Part shown: positions 42,970 through 52,398 of the stretch, one piece after another
Position numbering within the stretch: position 1 is the first letter of the stretch
Layout: every line of letters starts with the position of its first letter
Assembly (NCBI GenBank): GCA_963799365.1
Contig: CAWCWV010000015.1
Location: 372,001-436,000, forward strand
DNA length: 64,000 bases
DNA from: Marinirhabdus sp963799365
Lineage (GTDB): Bacteria > Bacteroidota > Bacteroidia > Flavobacteriales > Flavobacteriaceae
Direction: 5' to 3'
Program-made: the position numbers and the translations under genes
The notes under the pieces: model-generated
Database searches by the model: none
Seen by the model: the letters and a program-made list of their open reading frames with translations, nothing else
Told to the model about the DNA's origin: nothing

Positions 42970-43803
42970 GTGCGCTATATACTATCCTTCTTACTGCTAT
43001 TTATTTTTGTTGAAGCTATTTCGGCACAAGATAGTATTTCTGAAATTCAAGAAAACCAAGCTGCCTTAGCGCAAGACAGCATCTTTTCTTCCGAAAAAAA
43101 AATAGTCCAATACGATACCAATTCAGAAAAAACACCACTTTCCCTTAATAAAGATACTATTGAAGCGTATAAAAATAATCCAGATTTCAACTACCAGCCG
43201 CCAGAAGAAACCGATAATTGGTGGAAACAGTTTACGAGTTGGATTGGCGATTTAATAAGCAGGTTTTTTAGATGGTTAGGAAACGTTTGGAGCTCCTTTT
43301 GGGAATGGGTGCTTCCTAATGGACAAGGAAGTCCGTTATGGAGTTTTGTAATCCATGTGTTACCGTATTTAATTTTGGCGCTACTCGTCGGTTTTATTGT
43401 TTGGCTCTTTTTTAAGCTGAATCCAGGTGCGAAACTGATGAAATCCAAAGCAAAACCAGATGTGTTTTTTACCGAGGATGAAGAGATTATCAAGACTCGT
43501 GACATTCAGAAGTTAATTAACAAAGCAGTACGGAAACAGCATTACCGCCTAGCAGTGCGTTATTACTATCTCTTAATTCTGAAACGCCTTACTAATGCGG
43601 AACTTATTGAATACGAATTTGATAAAACCAACAGCGATTACTTTGGCGAAGTCACTTCAGAAAAACTAAACTCCGGTTTTAGAAAAGCCACCAATATTTA
43701 TGAGTATATCTGGTACGGAAACTTTACAGTAACCGAAACCGATTTCAACAAAGCACAAAGTATTTTCACCAACCTAGAACATAGCATTCCAAAAGCCAAA
43801 TGA
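42970..43803 (+). CDS. DUF4129 domain protein
   Basis: 277 residues, start GTG at 42970 (MRYILSFLLLFIFVEAISA signal peptide). Central membrane helix at about 128-148 and a C-terminal DUF4129 domain (YRLAVRYYYLLILKRL, YEYIWYGNFTV). DUF4129 is the usual partner of MoxR/DUF58 systems. Four-base ATGA overlap with the DUF4350 gene. Confidence 0.9.
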   Translation: MRYILSFLLLFIFVEAISAQDSISEIQENQAALAQDSIFSSEKKIVQYDTNSEKTPLSLNKDTIEAYKNNPDFNYQPPEETDNWWKQFTSWIGDLISRFFRWLGNVWSSFWEWVLPNGQGSPLWSFVIHVLPYLILALLVGFIVWLFFKLNPGAKLMKSKAKPDVFFTEDEEIIKTRDIQKLINKAVRKQHYRLAVRYYYLLILKRLTNAELIEYEFDKTNSDYFGEVTSEKLNSGFRKATNIYEYIWYGNFTVTETDFNKAQSIFTNLEHSIPKAK

Positions 43804-45017
43804 CGAAACTTCAAAAAATAGCGTTGTTTTCTGTGTTGGGTTTACTGGCGCTTCTGGTGTATGTAGAAGCGACCAAACCGCAGCCTATCAATTGGTTTCA
43901 GAGCTATAGCAGAGTTGATAAAATTCCGTTTGGGACCTTTGTTTTGCACGATTTACTAGATGAAAAGCTAGATGATAACTTTATTGAAATGAACCGTCCG
44001 CCGTTTGAGAAATTAGCAGATTCAACTTTAAAAGGCACATATTTTTTTGTAAATAATTACGTTGGAATAGATGGTGACGAGTTGGATAGATTACTTCGCT
44101 GGACCGAAAAAGGGAATACCCTATTTATAGCTTCGCATGGTTTTAGCAGAGACTTAATGGATACACTCTCCTTAAAGGATGATACGCAGTATAGCTTGAA
44201 CACACTGGGCACACAACCTTTGTTGGAGCTGGTAAATACAAATTTAAAGGCCAAGAAACCCTTTTTAATTGAACGTGATATAAACATCCGTTTTTTTAGT
44301 GAACTGGATACACTTACGCAAACAGTCTTAGGGCAGACAGCCATTTACAACGACACGTTTACATTAAAAGATGCAAAGCCCAACTTTATTAAAGCACCAT
44401 TTGGCACAGGAACCATCTTTTTACACAGTCAACCCGAAGTTTTTACCAACTACTTTCTACTAGAAAAGGATAATGTGCTTTACACAGAAGGTGTTTTATC
44501 ATATATAAATCCGAATGAGAATTTTTACTGGGACAACCATTACAAATCTGGAAAGCCTATAGAAACCTCTCCATTATATATTTTACTGAATAACAAATAC
44601 TTGAAATGGGCGTATTATTTCATGCTGATTGGTGCATTACTCTTCGTATTATTTGAAGGCAAACGAAAGCAACGTAAAATCCCAATTGTAACGCCGCCCG
44701 CCAATAAAACCTTTGAATATACTCGTACTATTGCTGGAATGTATTACGACCAGAAAGACCACAAAGCCATTGCCGAAAAACAAATCGCCTTTTTTATGGA
44801 ATACATACGCACACGTCTACGTATTCCAACTGAACAAATCAACACACGATTTTTTGCACAAGTAGCAGCACGCAGCGGCAACACAACAGAAGATACTAAA
44901 GCATTGTTTACTTTTATGGAGCAGATACAGCACCAGCCAGAAATAACTCCAGAAACCTTATTAAAACTGAATCGAGAAATCACCACTTATAAAAATACAA
45001 CAGATGGAAAATCCTGA
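43800..45017 (+). CDS. DUF4350 domain protein
   Basis: 405 residues: N-terminal membrane helix (about 6-22), a periplasmic DUF4350 domain (IPFGTFVLHDLL, NDTF..., HSQPEVFTNYFLL), a second helix at about 272-290, and a cytosolic tail with KTFEYTRTIAGMYYDQKDHKAIAEKQI. Part of the MoxR block; role unknown. Overlaps the neighbouring genes by 4 and 14 bases. Confidence 0.9.
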   Translation: MTKLQKIALFSVLGLLALLVYVEATKPQPINWFQSYSRVDKIPFGTFVLHDLLDEKLDDNFIEMNRPPFEKLADSTLKGTYFFVNNYVGIDGDELDRLLRWTEKGNTLFIASHGFSRDLMDTLSLKDDTQYSLNTLGTQPLLELVNTNLKAKKPFLIERDINIRFFSELDTLTQTVLGQTAIYNDTFTLKDAKPNFIKAPFGTGTIFLHSQPEVFTNYFLLEKDNVLYTEGVLSYINPNENFYWDNHYKSGKPIETSPLYILLNNKYLKWAYYFMLIGALLFVLFEGKRKQRKIPIVTPPANKTFEYTRTIAGMYYDQKDHKAIAEKQIAFFMEYIRTRLRIPTEQINTRFFAQVAARSGNTTEDTKALFTFMEQIQHQPEITPETLLKLNREITTYKNTTDGKS

Positions 45018-46020
45018 AGAAAACCCAATCATACCACAACAAAACGAAGAGTTGCAGTTTAATAACCGTATTCCGTTGGAGGAATTAAAATCTTCGGTAG
45101 AAGCTATTAAAGCACAGTTACGCAAAATAATTATTGGGCAGGAAGACTTTATAGAATTGCTTATAGTTGGCTTGTTAGCCAACGGTCATATTCTTATTGA
45201 AGGGGTACCAGGAATTGCAAAAACAATCACTGCCAAGTTGTTTGCAAAGACCTTGAAAACCAATTTCAGTAGAATTCAATTTACCCCAGATTTGATGCCT
45301 AGTGACGTCTTGGGAACTTCTATTTTGAATATGAAAGAGTCTGAATTTGAATTTAAAAAAGGCCCCATCTTCAGTAACATAATTTTAATTGATGAGATTA
45401 ACCGAGCGCCTGCAAAAACACAAGCTGCACTTTTTGAAGTTATGGAAGAACGTCAAATTACAATAGATGGAAAAAAATATGCCATGGATTATCCTTTTAT
45501 GGTGCTGGCTACACAAAACCCTATTGAGCAAGAAGGTACTTATGCCCTACCAGAAGCTCAGTTAGACCGTTTTCTTTTTAAAATTAAGGTGGGCTACCCA
45601 AAATTGGAGGAAGAGGTGACTATTTTAAAATCCCATCATGACCGGAAGCTCGCAGTGCCTGCAGATGCCATTGAAGGAATATTAACCCCCGAAGATTTAA
45701 GGAAATTTCGTGGACAGGTACAGGAAATTTTAATTGAGGATAAAATCTTTAACTATATTGCCCAGGTGGTGGATAAAACCCGAAATCACCCACATTTATA
45801 TTTAGGAGGATCACCAAGAGCTTCATTGGCTATAATGAATGCTGCTAAAACTTTCGCAGCAATTAACGGGCGTGATTTCGTTACACCAGATGATGTTAAA
45901 AGAGGCTTAGCACCCGTATTACGCCACCGAATTATCCTTTCACCTGAACGTGAAATGGAAGGTATGACCCCAGAAACCGTGATAGATATGATTGCGCAAA
46001 GTGTTGAAATTCCGAGGTAA
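45004..46020 (+). CDS. MoxR-family AAA+ ATPase
   Basis: 338 residues. Walker A form GVPGIAKT (67-74), Walker B LIDE (128-131) with INRAPAKTQAAL, sensor region ATQNPIEQEGTY, arginine finger area LDRFLFKI, C-terminal lid (GGSPRASLAI). MoxR ATPases act as chaperones for assembly of membrane or von Willebrand-domain proteins together with DUF58 partners. Core of the operon. Confidence 0.95.
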   Translation: MENPEENPIIPQQNEELQFNNRIPLEELKSSVEAIKAQLRKIIIGQEDFIELLIVGLLANGHILIEGVPGIAKTITAKLFAKTLKTNFSRIQFTPDLMPSDVLGTSILNMKESEFEFKKGPIFSNIILIDEINRAPAKTQAALFEVMEERQITIDGKKYAMDYPFMVLATQNPIEQEGTYALPEAQLDRFLFKIKVGYPKLEEEVTILKSHHDRKLAVPADAIEGILTPEDLRKFRGQVQEILIEDKIFNYIAQVVDKTRNHPHLYLGGSPRASLAIMNAAKTFAAINGRDFVTPDDVKRGLAPVLRHRIILSPEREMEGMTPETVIDMIAQSVEIPR

Positions 46021-46029
46021 CATCAAAAT

Positions 46030-47361
46030 ATGATCAACTTCTTTAAATCGCTATACCTAACCCCACGTTTTTTTTACGTGCTTGCTGTTTTAGTGGTGCT
46101 TTTCATCATTTCAAATTGGTGGTTAGAGCTCTATGGCATCTCGTGGATTTTGGTATTGGGTATTACTGTTTTTATTTTGTTCGAAATTTCGATGCTTTAC
46201 AGTAGCAGAGGCTTAAAAGGAACTCGAGTTTTACCCGATAAATTTTCAAATAGCGATGAAAATGAAGTGCTCATTCAATTAGAAAACAAGTATTCTTTTG
46301 CCATTGAAGTTAGTATTGTAGATGAATTACCTGTTCAGTTTCAGAAGCGGGACTTCTTTCAGACAACAAAAATTCCTGGGAAGCAACGGCATACGTATAC
46401 GTATTTGGCGCGTCCTGTGGAGCGTGGTGAATATGTCTTCGGAAATTTGAATCTCTATGCATCTTCGGTCATTGGACTGATTCGAAGACGGTATACTTTT
46501 AACAATGAGCAGCTAGTGAAAGTGTACCCTTCTTTCATCCAAATGAAAAAATACGACTTCCTAGCTATTGATAATAGGTTATCACACATCGGCTTAAAGA
46601 AAATACGAAAGATTGGCCACACCATGGAATTTGAGCAAATCAAGGAATATGTGGTAGGTGACGATGTTCGCACTGTGAACTGGAAAGCCACCGCCAAACA
46701 CGCGCGGTTGATGGTAAACCAATTTCAAGATGAAAAAATGCAGCCAGTATACAGCATTATCGATACGAGTCGGGTGATGAAAATGCCCTTTAATGAACTG
46801 AAATTAATAGACTACGCCATAAATAGCACCCTGGCTTTCAGCAATATTGCCTTAAAGAAAAATGATAAAGTGGGATTGGTAGATTTCAGCAATAAGATAG
46901 GTAATTTCCTGCCTGCCCAGGCTAAAAAAACCTATCTCAATAACATTCTGGATACGCTGTACAATATAGATTCTAGGTATTTAGATTCAGATTTTGGGGC
47001 TTTGCAGGCGATGGTTCGCAGACGCATTAACCATCGAAGTTTATTGTTACTCTATACTAATTTTGAACATATTACTTCACTACACAGGCAACTCCCCTAT
47101 TTGCAGGCAATTTCAAAAAAACACGTGTTGGTAGTTATCTTTTTTGAAAACACCGAGCTCCGTAAGCTAAGCGAAATCGAAGCTAACACCATCCCCGATA
47201 TTTTTGACAAAACCATTGCCGAGCAATTTCAATACGATAAAAAAGTAATGGTACGCGAGTTACAGCAGCGAGGCATACAAACGGTTTTAACTGCCCCTGA
47301 AGATTTAACGGTGAACACCATCAATAAGTATCTTGAAATAAAAGCGAAGGGGCTCTTGTAA
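46030..47361 (+). CDS. DUF58 domain protein
   Basis: 443 residues: two membrane helices at about 14-50, a beta region, then the DUF58 motif DDVRTVNWKATAKHARLMVNQF at about 213-234 and a vWA-like domain after it (YSIIDTSRVM, VGLVDFS). Partner of the MoxR ATPase just upstream (9 bases). Its stop codon is followed immediately by an 8-bp repeat array. Confidence 0.93.
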   Translation: MINFFKSLYLTPRFFYVLAVLVVLFIISNWWLELYGISWILVLGITVFILFEISMLYSSRGLKGTRVLPDKFSNSDENEVLIQLENKYSFAIEVSIVDELPVQFQKRDFFQTTKIPGKQRHTYTYLARPVERGEYVFGNLNLYASSVIGLIRRRYTFNNEQLVKVYPSFIQMKKYDFLAIDNRLSHIGLKKIRKIGHTMEFEQIKEYVVGDDVRTVNWKATAKHARLMVNQFQDEKMQPVYSIIDTSRVMKMPFNELKLIDYAINSTLAFSNIALKKNDKVGLVDFSNKIGNFLPAQAKKTYLNNILDTLYNIDSRYLDSDFGALQAMVRRRINHRSLLLLYTNFEHITSLHRQLPYLQAISKKHVLVVIFFENTELRKLSEIEANTIPDIFDKTIAEQFQYDKKVMVRELQQRGIQTVLTAPEDLTVNTINKYLEIKAKGLL

Positions 47362-47420
47362 TTTGGGTAACTGGGTAACTGGGTAATTAGGTAACTAGTA
47401 AATTGGTTAATTGGTTAATA
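47362..47420 (+). repeat. Degenerate 8-bp tandem repeat array at the DUF58 stop codon
   Basis: Units right after the TAA: TTTGGGTA, ACTGGGTA, ACTGGGTA, ATTAGGTA, ACTAGTAA, ATTGGTTA, ATTGGTTA. Same unit family and same orientation to the gene as the arrays at 30980-31257, 51064-51090 and 55340-55385. From 47421 to 47559 no further feature is seen. Confidence 0.9.
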
Positions 47421-47559
47421 ATGTTTTTAGCTTGATCATAAATTGGTCAATCATATGCTCATTATCTATTTTTAGAGGAAAAAGCATAAATTAGCTTTAA
47501 ACACGAGTACTTTTTCAATCGGAAGGGGTGTAGTTTTAAATATTCAACATATACGTAGG

Positions 47560-47997
47560 ATGAAAACCATATTAAGAATTACGATATTTGCACTCATACT
47601 ACTCTCTTTTTTATTTCCTGCATTTTACTACTCGCAATTACCTGAAGAAATTCCTATTCATTTTAATGCAGCTGGAGATGCAGATGGTTTTGGAAAGAAA
47701 AACACCATTTGGTTATTACCTATTTTAAATATTGTAAACCTATTAATTGTATTTGCCATAACAAACGGCGCCAAGTATATGCCGGAACAGAAAAAACAAC
47801 CGCCACTTTTTGCCGAGATTGTTGGGTTATACGTCTTGATCTTAACAACTTACATAAGTATTGCTAACGTTTTAATTACTTTGGGTAAAATGAAATCGCT
47901 CGGGATTTGGTTTTTACCTTTTGTAATTGTCCTCACCGTTTTATTGATTGTGTATTTAATGTTTCAGCAGAAAAGGATGAAAAAGGCTAAAAAATAA
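47560..47997 (+). CDS. DUF1648 domain membrane protein
   Basis: 145 residues, four membrane helices. The FPAFYYSQLPEEIPIHFNAAGDADGFGKK segment after helix 1 is the DUF1648 signature (SdpI-related). Role unknown; possibly immunity or envelope stress. Single gene. Confidence 0.88.
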   Translation: MKTILRITIFALILLSFLFPAFYYSQLPEEIPIHFNAAGDADGFGKKNTIWLLPILNIVNLLIVFAITNGAKYMPEQKKQPPLFAEIVGLYVLILTTYISIANVLITLGKMKSLGIWFLPFVIVLTVLLIVYLMFQQKRMKKAKK

Positions 47998-48111
47998 ATA
48001 AGCAACAGTTCATCTTCTTAATTTAACAGTTCGGTATGTTTCAATTTGTTTGCCCTCACATTCTTCGCACTTTTGAACTATTCAAAACAATAACACTTTA
48101 AAACACATCTT

Positions 48112-48537
48112 ATGAAAACTTTTATCACGACAATCTTTTTAGCATTTACAGTAGCATTTATGACTGCGCAAGAAAGTACTAAAACTGAAGGAACCACCAT
48201 TACAGTATCCGTACCCGTAAAAACCGACAATGGCGAAATTATTGTAGGACTTTATAATGAAGGTACTTTTATGAAAGCCGCTCCAATCCAAGGTCTTAGT
48301 AGTAAAATTGAAAACGGAAAAGCAACTGTAACCTTTACAAATGTTGCTCCAGGAGACTATGGAATAACACTTTTTCACGACACTAACAGCAACAAAACAA
48401 TGGATTTTGAAGCCAACGGAATGCCAAAAGAAAACTACGGTGTATCTAACAACATCATGACCTTTGGTCCTCCACAATGGAAGGACGCTAAGTTTACAGT
48501 TGCTACAGAACCTGTTGAAATGGAGATTATTATGTAG
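48112..48537 (+). CDS. DUF2141 secreted protein
   Basis: 141 residues, signal peptide 1-19. The DUF2141 pattern is visible: GEIIVGLYN, IENGKATVTFTNVAPGDYGITLFHDTNSNKTMDFEANGMPKENYGVSNN (the conserved D-x-N-x-N-x-x-D loop, Ca-binding-like). Periplasmic or secreted beta protein of unknown function. Confidence 0.92.
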   Translation: MKTFITTIFLAFTVAFMTAQESTKTEGTTITVSVPVKTDNGEIIVGLYNEGTFMKAAPIQGLSSKIENGKATVTFTNVAPGDYGITLFHDTNSNKTMDFEANGMPKENYGVSNNIMTFGPPQWKDAKFTVATEPVEMEIIM

Positions 48538-48557
48538 TTTTTAAAACCATAAAAAAA

Positions 48558-48605
48558 CAAATCCCAAAGAGGTTGAATCTATGAATTCAACCTCTTTGGG
48601 ATTTG
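48558..48605. terminator. Long 21-bp perfect hairpin after the DUF2141 gene
   Basis: Stem of 21 bp (CAAATCCCAAAGAGGTTGAAT and its mirror) with a 6-base loop, 21 bases after the stop. On the + strand it is not followed by T; a seven-T tract exists only in the minus direction. So it may be a terminator read leftwards, a transcript stabiliser, or a processing site. Confidence 0.6.
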
Positions 48606-48704
48606 GAATAGAAGATGCTAACGGGAGGTTCTAAATAAGATACTTTTTTAATAAGTAAAAGCTTTAAAGAATAATATTGAAATAAGTTTTGTCGATAGTA
48701 TTCG

Positions 48705-48712
48705 TATATTTG
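48705..48712 (+). promoter_or_regulatory. -7 promoter box (TATATTTG) for oxyR
   Basis: TAnnTTTG match 54 bases before the oxyR ATG at 48767. Confidence 0.4.
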
Positions 48713-48766
48713 AATGGTTTTATTTTTTTTGAAATCGTACATCGTACCTCTAAACTCGTACTTCAT

Positions 48767-49714
48767 ATGACTATCACTCAACTTAAATACGTTCTCGCAG
48801 TAGCCGAACAACAAAACTTCACAAAAGCTGCTGAAAAAACATTTGTTACGCAGCCTACTTTAAGTATGCAAATACAAAAGCTTGAAGACGAACTGGATAT
48901 CTTAATTTTTGACCGGAGTAAAAAACCCATAGAGCTTACCGAAATAGGAAAAAAAATAGTAAATCAAGCAAGAAATATTGTAAACGAAGCAGATAGAATG
49001 CAGGACGTTGTAGACCAGCAAAAAGGATTTATTGGCGGTGAATTTAAATTAGGAATTATCCCAACCATTATGCCTACACTCTTACCTATGTTTTTACGAA
49101 CATTTACCAAAAGGCATCCAAAAGTTCAACTTAAGATTGAAGAGCTGACTACAGGTGAGCTAATTTCAAAAATTAACGACAACCATTTAGATGCGGCGAT
49201 TGCAGCTACACCTTTATATCAACAAAAAATAAAAGAGCGCGCACTATACTATGAGCCGTTTGTTGGATACATTCCCAAAACGCATAGGTTAGCTGACAAA
49301 AAAGAAATTGAAACAGCAGATCTTGATATAGACGATATTTTATTGTTAGAAGACGGACATTGCTTCAGGGATGGTGTGGTAAATCTTTGTAAATCATCAC
49401 AATTAAACACAAATCAATCCTTCCAACTACAAAGCGGGAGTTTTGAAACATTAATAAAATTGAGCAACGAAGGGTTGGGAATGACACTACTCCCCTACTT
49501 ACACACTCTGGATATGGAAGAAAAGCAGAGAGGAAATTTAAAACATTTTAAAAAACCATTACCGTCAAGAGAAGTAAGTTTAATTTACAGCACGAGCGAA
49601 TTGAAACTTCAAATCATAAATGCATTATACGATACTATTGCTGGCGTGGTGAGAGGTGCTATTGCATTTCAAGATGTTGAAATTATAAGCCCCAATAAAA
49701 AATTAAACTCATAA
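48767..49714 (+). CDS. oxyR: LysR-family regulator OxyR
   Basis: 315 residues from the ATG at 48767 (MTITQLKYVLAVAEQQNFTKAAEK), the usual LysR start; the longer in-frame start at 48689 adds 26 unrelated residues. HTH at about 18-40, substrate domain from about 90. The redox pair Cys199 and Cys208 (EDGHCFRDGVVNLC) is at the same positions as in E. coli OxyR, which makes peroxide sensing likely. Followed by a terminator. Confidence 0.93.
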   Translation: MTITQLKYVLAVAEQQNFTKAAEKTFVTQPTLSMQIQKLEDELDILIFDRSKKPIELTEIGKKIVNQARNIVNEADRMQDVVDQQKGFIGGEFKLGIIPTIMPTLLPMFLRTFTKRHPKVQLKIEELTTGELISKINDNHLDAAIAATPLYQQKIKERALYYEPFVGYIPKTHRLADKKEIETADLDIDDILLLEDGHCFRDGVVNLCKSSQLNTNQSFQLQSGSFETLIKLSNEGLGMTLLPYLHTLDMEEKQRGNLKHFKKPLPSREVSLIYSTSELKLQIINALYDTIAGVVRGAIAFQDVEIISPNKKLNS

Positions 49715-49744
49715 AAATGCCTCGTAAATATACGAGGCATTTTT
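49713..49744. terminator. Bidirectional terminator between oxyR and the 65-aa gene
   Basis: AAAAATGCCTCGTA, 4-base loop, TACGAGGCATTTTT; A and T tracts allow both directions. Confidence 0.9.
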
Positions 49745-49745
49745 A

Positions 49746-49943
49746 TTAGGGATTTAGATAAATTAAACATTTATTTAATTGTGGGTTTTGCTTTATTAAA
49801 GCATCTACCCAAACTTTTAATTCTTCAATTTCATAGGGAAGTAGTCGTTCCATTGCTTTTTTCAACTCTTTACAGAATAAGTTTACATCAAAGCTCACTT
49901 TTTTTAATACAGCTTTGGTGTAGTCGTACATTGCTCTAGCCAT
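49746..49943 (-). CDS. Conserved small protein (65 aa)
   Basis: 65 residues beginning MARAMYDYTKAVLKKVSFD; helical, charged, with a conserved-looking LLPYEIEELKVW core. Small proteins with the same MARAMY...YTK...VSFD...F...L..LLPYEIEEL pattern occur in flavobacteria; function unknown. Convergent with oxyR and sharing its terminator. Confidence 0.8.
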   Translation of the reverse strand: MARAMYDYTKAVLKKVSFDVNLFCKELKKAMERLLPYEIEELKVWVDALIKQNPQLNKCLIYLNP

Positions 49944-50069
49944 AGTTAATTCAGGATTTTTCAGGTTAAGTAGTGTTTATCTATACGCAAAAGGGTATTA
50001 GTAATTAATATGTATGTAATATAATGAAAAAAAAATAAGAAAATTGCCCTTGTTCATAAATATTATAGA

Positions 50070-50870
50070 TTAAAACCTATTATCTCCGTCCAATAGATCT
50101 CCTAGGCCTCCCAATATACTACCTTCTCCTTTATTTTTTCCGCCTCCCTGTGGTGCAGACGCCCATACTCTTTTTGCCAGTCTGCTAAATGGTAATGATT
50201 GGACAAAAACAGTCCCAGGTCCCGTTAAGGTTGCAAAAAAGAGTCCTTCACCCCCAAAAAGGGAATTTTTAATACCTCCAACAAATTCAATATCGTAATT
50301 TACAGTATGGTCAAAACCAATAATACATCCTGTGTCAATCTTTAATTTTTCTCCTGCAGCCAATTCTCTGGTAGCAGTGGTTCCGCCAGCATGTACAAAT
50401 GCCATGCCGTCTCCTTCCAGTTTTTGCATAATAAAACCTTCACCTCCAAAGAGGCCCCGACCTAATTTTCTTGAAAATTCAATTCCTATGCTTACTCCTT
50501 TTGCTGCACATAGAAACGCATCTTTTTGGCAAATAAATTTATTTCCGAATCTAGTTAAATCTATTGGAATTATTTTCCCTGGATAGGGTGATGCAAAATT
50601 TACTTGCTTCTTCCCTACTCCAACATTGTAAAAAGCTGTCATAAACAAGCTTTCCCCCGTTAACAATCGTTTTCCTGCTCCAAATACTTTCCCCATAAAA
50701 CCTTTATCGTTTGCAGAGCCATCACCAAAGATGGTTTCCATTTTAATGCCGTCGTCCATCATCATAAAACTTCCTGCTTCAGCAATTACAACTTCATTGG
50801 GATCCAATTCTATTTCTACAAATTGCATTTCTTCGCCGTGAATTTTGTAATCTATTTCGTGTGCGTTCAT
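50070..50870 (-). CDS. AIM24/TIGR00266 family protein
   Basis: 266 residues forming a double beta-helix-like AIM24 domain: YKIHGEEMQFVEIELDPNEVV, EAGSFMMMDDGI, SLFMTAFYN, LTRFGNKFICQKDAFLCAA, VHAGGTTATRELAAGE, GLFFATLTGPG. Cytosolic, function unknown. The Gly/Lys-rich tail (about 243-266) may be flexible. Confidence 0.93.
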   Translation of the reverse strand: MNAHEIDYKIHGEEMQFVEIELDPNEVVIAEAGSFMMMDDGIKMETIFGDGSANDKGFMGKVFGAGKRLLTGESLFMTAFYNVGVGKKQVNFASPYPGKIIPIDLTRFGNKFICQKDAFLCAAKGVSIGIEFSRKLGRGLFGGEGFIMQKLEGDGMAFVHAGGTTATRELAAGEKLKIDTGCIIGFDHTVNYDIEFVGGIKNSLFGGEGLFFATLTGPGTVFVQSLPFSRLAKRVWASAPQGGGKNKGEGSILGGLGDLLDGDNRF

Positions 50871-50992
50871 TTTTTTGGGTTTAAATGTTGAGATGTTGAG
50901 TCGCTTACCTTCGTGTTAGCTATTTATATGTGGGAAAGATTAGAGGAATGTTACAATGTGTTTCTTAAAATTATCAATTCTTCTGAAGTTAT

Positions 50993-51040
50993 TTCACAGA
51001 GATTCACGAAGGAACTCAGAATTGCACGGAGGCATTGGCA
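50993..51040 (+). repeat. Imperfect 20-bp direct repeats (CACAGAGATTCACGAAGGAA type)
   Basis: Two adjacent 20-base units match at 14 of 20 positions; a third partial unit may follow. Similar phrases are, from memory, frequent between genes in flavobacteria. Confidence 0.4.
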
Positions 51041-51063
51041 CAAGATTTTAAAAACCTTTCAAC

Positions 51064-51090
51064 AAATTAACTAATTACCTGTTTACCTGA
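51064..51090 (-). repeat. Short 8-bp tandem repeat run at the DUF4442 stop codon
   Basis: On the minus strand right after the TAA: TCAGGTAA, ACAGGTAA, TTAGTTAA, then degenerate. Same family and orientation as the array at 47362-47420. Confidence 0.7.
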
Positions 51091-51546
51091 TTAACCATTC
51101 TTCCTCCTCACCGTCCATTCAAACTCAAATACGGAAACTACATCTCCAGCTTCATCAACTCCTTCGGCTTTCATCCAGCAGGTTTGACCTTCTCCAGTTG
51201 CAACTGTTGCTATAATAGCTTCTTTTATGGCAGCACCGTTGTTGCAAGTAAACGTGATTCTTCCCGTCGCTTTTTTGGTAAATGTAGCCTTATTGTTTGC
51301 TACCAACATAGAAACTTTGGCGCCACTCGCTCGTATTTGCGCCATGACCAATGCACCAGTACTTAATTCTGCTGCCATTCCTTGTACTGCCCAAAACATG
51401 GAGTTAAAGGGATTCTGGTTAATCCACCTATGTTTTACAGATGTTTTACACCTTTCCTCGGAAATTTTCTTCACGCGCACTCCCATAAAATATGCTGACG
51501 GAAGTTTCAGCATGGTAAATGCGTTAATTTTTTTTGGCGATAACAT
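51091..51546 (-). CDS. DUF4442 hotdog-fold protein
   Basis: 151 residues, YiiD_C/DUF4442 hotdog thioesterase-like fold: MLKLPSAYFMGVRVKKISEERCKTSVKHRW, NSMFWAVQGMAAELSTGALVM, VDEAGDVVSVFEFEWTV. Likely binds acyl-CoA or similar; activity not shown. Its stop is followed by a short 8-bp array. Confidence 0.88.
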   Translation of the reverse strand: MLSPKKINAFTMLKLPSAYFMGVRVKKISEERCKTSVKHRWINQNPFNSMFWAVQGMAAELSTGALVMAQIRASGAKVSMLVANNKATFTKKATGRITFTCNNGAAIKEAIIATVATGEGQTCWMKAEGVDEAGDVVSVFEFEWTVRRKNG

Positions 51547-51680
51547 TATGCTTCATTTAAGCTACTAATATAGTAAAAACAATAGTTTCCAAAGTATTTG
51601 CATGAATTCAATAAAATAGAATTTGTTAACATTATGTTAATTTTTAGTACTATGCGTAACATAATACCAAGTAATAGACA

Positions 51681-51688
51681 TATATTTG
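51681..51688 (+). promoter_or_regulatory. -7 promoter box (TATATTTG) for the DUF4870-PadR-PspC operon
   Basis: TAnnTTTG match 19 bases before the DUF4870 ATG. Confidence 0.45.
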
Positions 51689-51707
51689 TATAAGAAATTA
51701 ATGAACT

Positions 51708-52208
51708 ATGGAAACCAACCTTTCAGAAAACGATAAAAATGTAGCTGCGGTAACGCACCTTTCAACGTTCTCAAAATATTTTATACCATTTGGTAATTTT
51801 ATTTTCCCACTCTTATTATGGACGGTGAATAAAGATAGACCATTTGTAAATGAACACGGCAGGCAGGCGCTCAATTTCCAGTTAAGTATTTTGGTTTATA
51901 CGATTTTAGTGGGAGTTGCCTGCTTGCCGTTCTTTATCATTTTTGCGACCGACTTTGTTTCCCTTATAGAAGCTATGGAAAACCAGTATCACGAAGTTTC
52001 ACTACAAAATATTAAGAATTTTTCCGGCTACATCATACTCTTCGGAATTGTAGGCCTTTTATTACTAGGACTATTTGTTTTTGAATTGTACGCCATTATA
52101 ACGGCTACCACTAAAGCTTCAAGAGGAGAACTCTATACATACCCGCTTACCATTCCTTTTATAAAAAAACAACCATTAAAACCTCAAGAACATGAACACG
52201 TTAATTAG
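51708..52208 (+). CDS. DUF4870 membrane protein
   Basis: 166 residues, three membrane helices, with the DUF4870 signature NDKNVAAVTHLSTFSKYFIPFGN and NEHGRQALNFQ at the start of the second helix. First gene of a tightly overlapping operon (17-base overlap with the next gene). Confidence 0.9.
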   Translation: METNLSENDKNVAAVTHLSTFSKYFIPFGNFIFPLLLWTVNKDRPFVNEHGRQALNFQLSILVYTILVGVACLPFFIIFATDFVSLIEAMENQYHEVSLQNIKNFSGYIILFGIVGLLLLGLFVFELYAIITATTKASRGELYTYPLTIPFIKKQPLKPQEHEHVN

Positions 52209-52398
52209 CATTGTAATGGCCATCGTACTCAATTTTTTAGGAGTAGAAGTACAGGAACGAAAATTAGCAGCCAACGCACAAACAGAAATTACGAAACAAA
52301 TTAGCACAATTGAATGTGCTAAAATTTCAGCAAAGCAAATACATATAAGTACAGCATCATCAATCAGAATCGAACAAAATAATAAAATAAGCAAATGA
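52192..52398 (+). CDS. Small membrane-anchored hypothetical protein (68 aa)
   Basis: 68 residues: one N-terminal hydrophobic stretch (about 3-18) and a polar helical tail rich in Ala/Gln/Ile. Overlaps the DUF4870 gene by 17 bases and the PadR gene by 4 (ATGA), which supports it as a real translated gene. No family recognised. Confidence 0.6.
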   Translation: MNTLISIVMAIVLNFLGVEVQERKLAANAQTEITKQISTIECAKISAKQIHISTASSIRIEQNNKISK

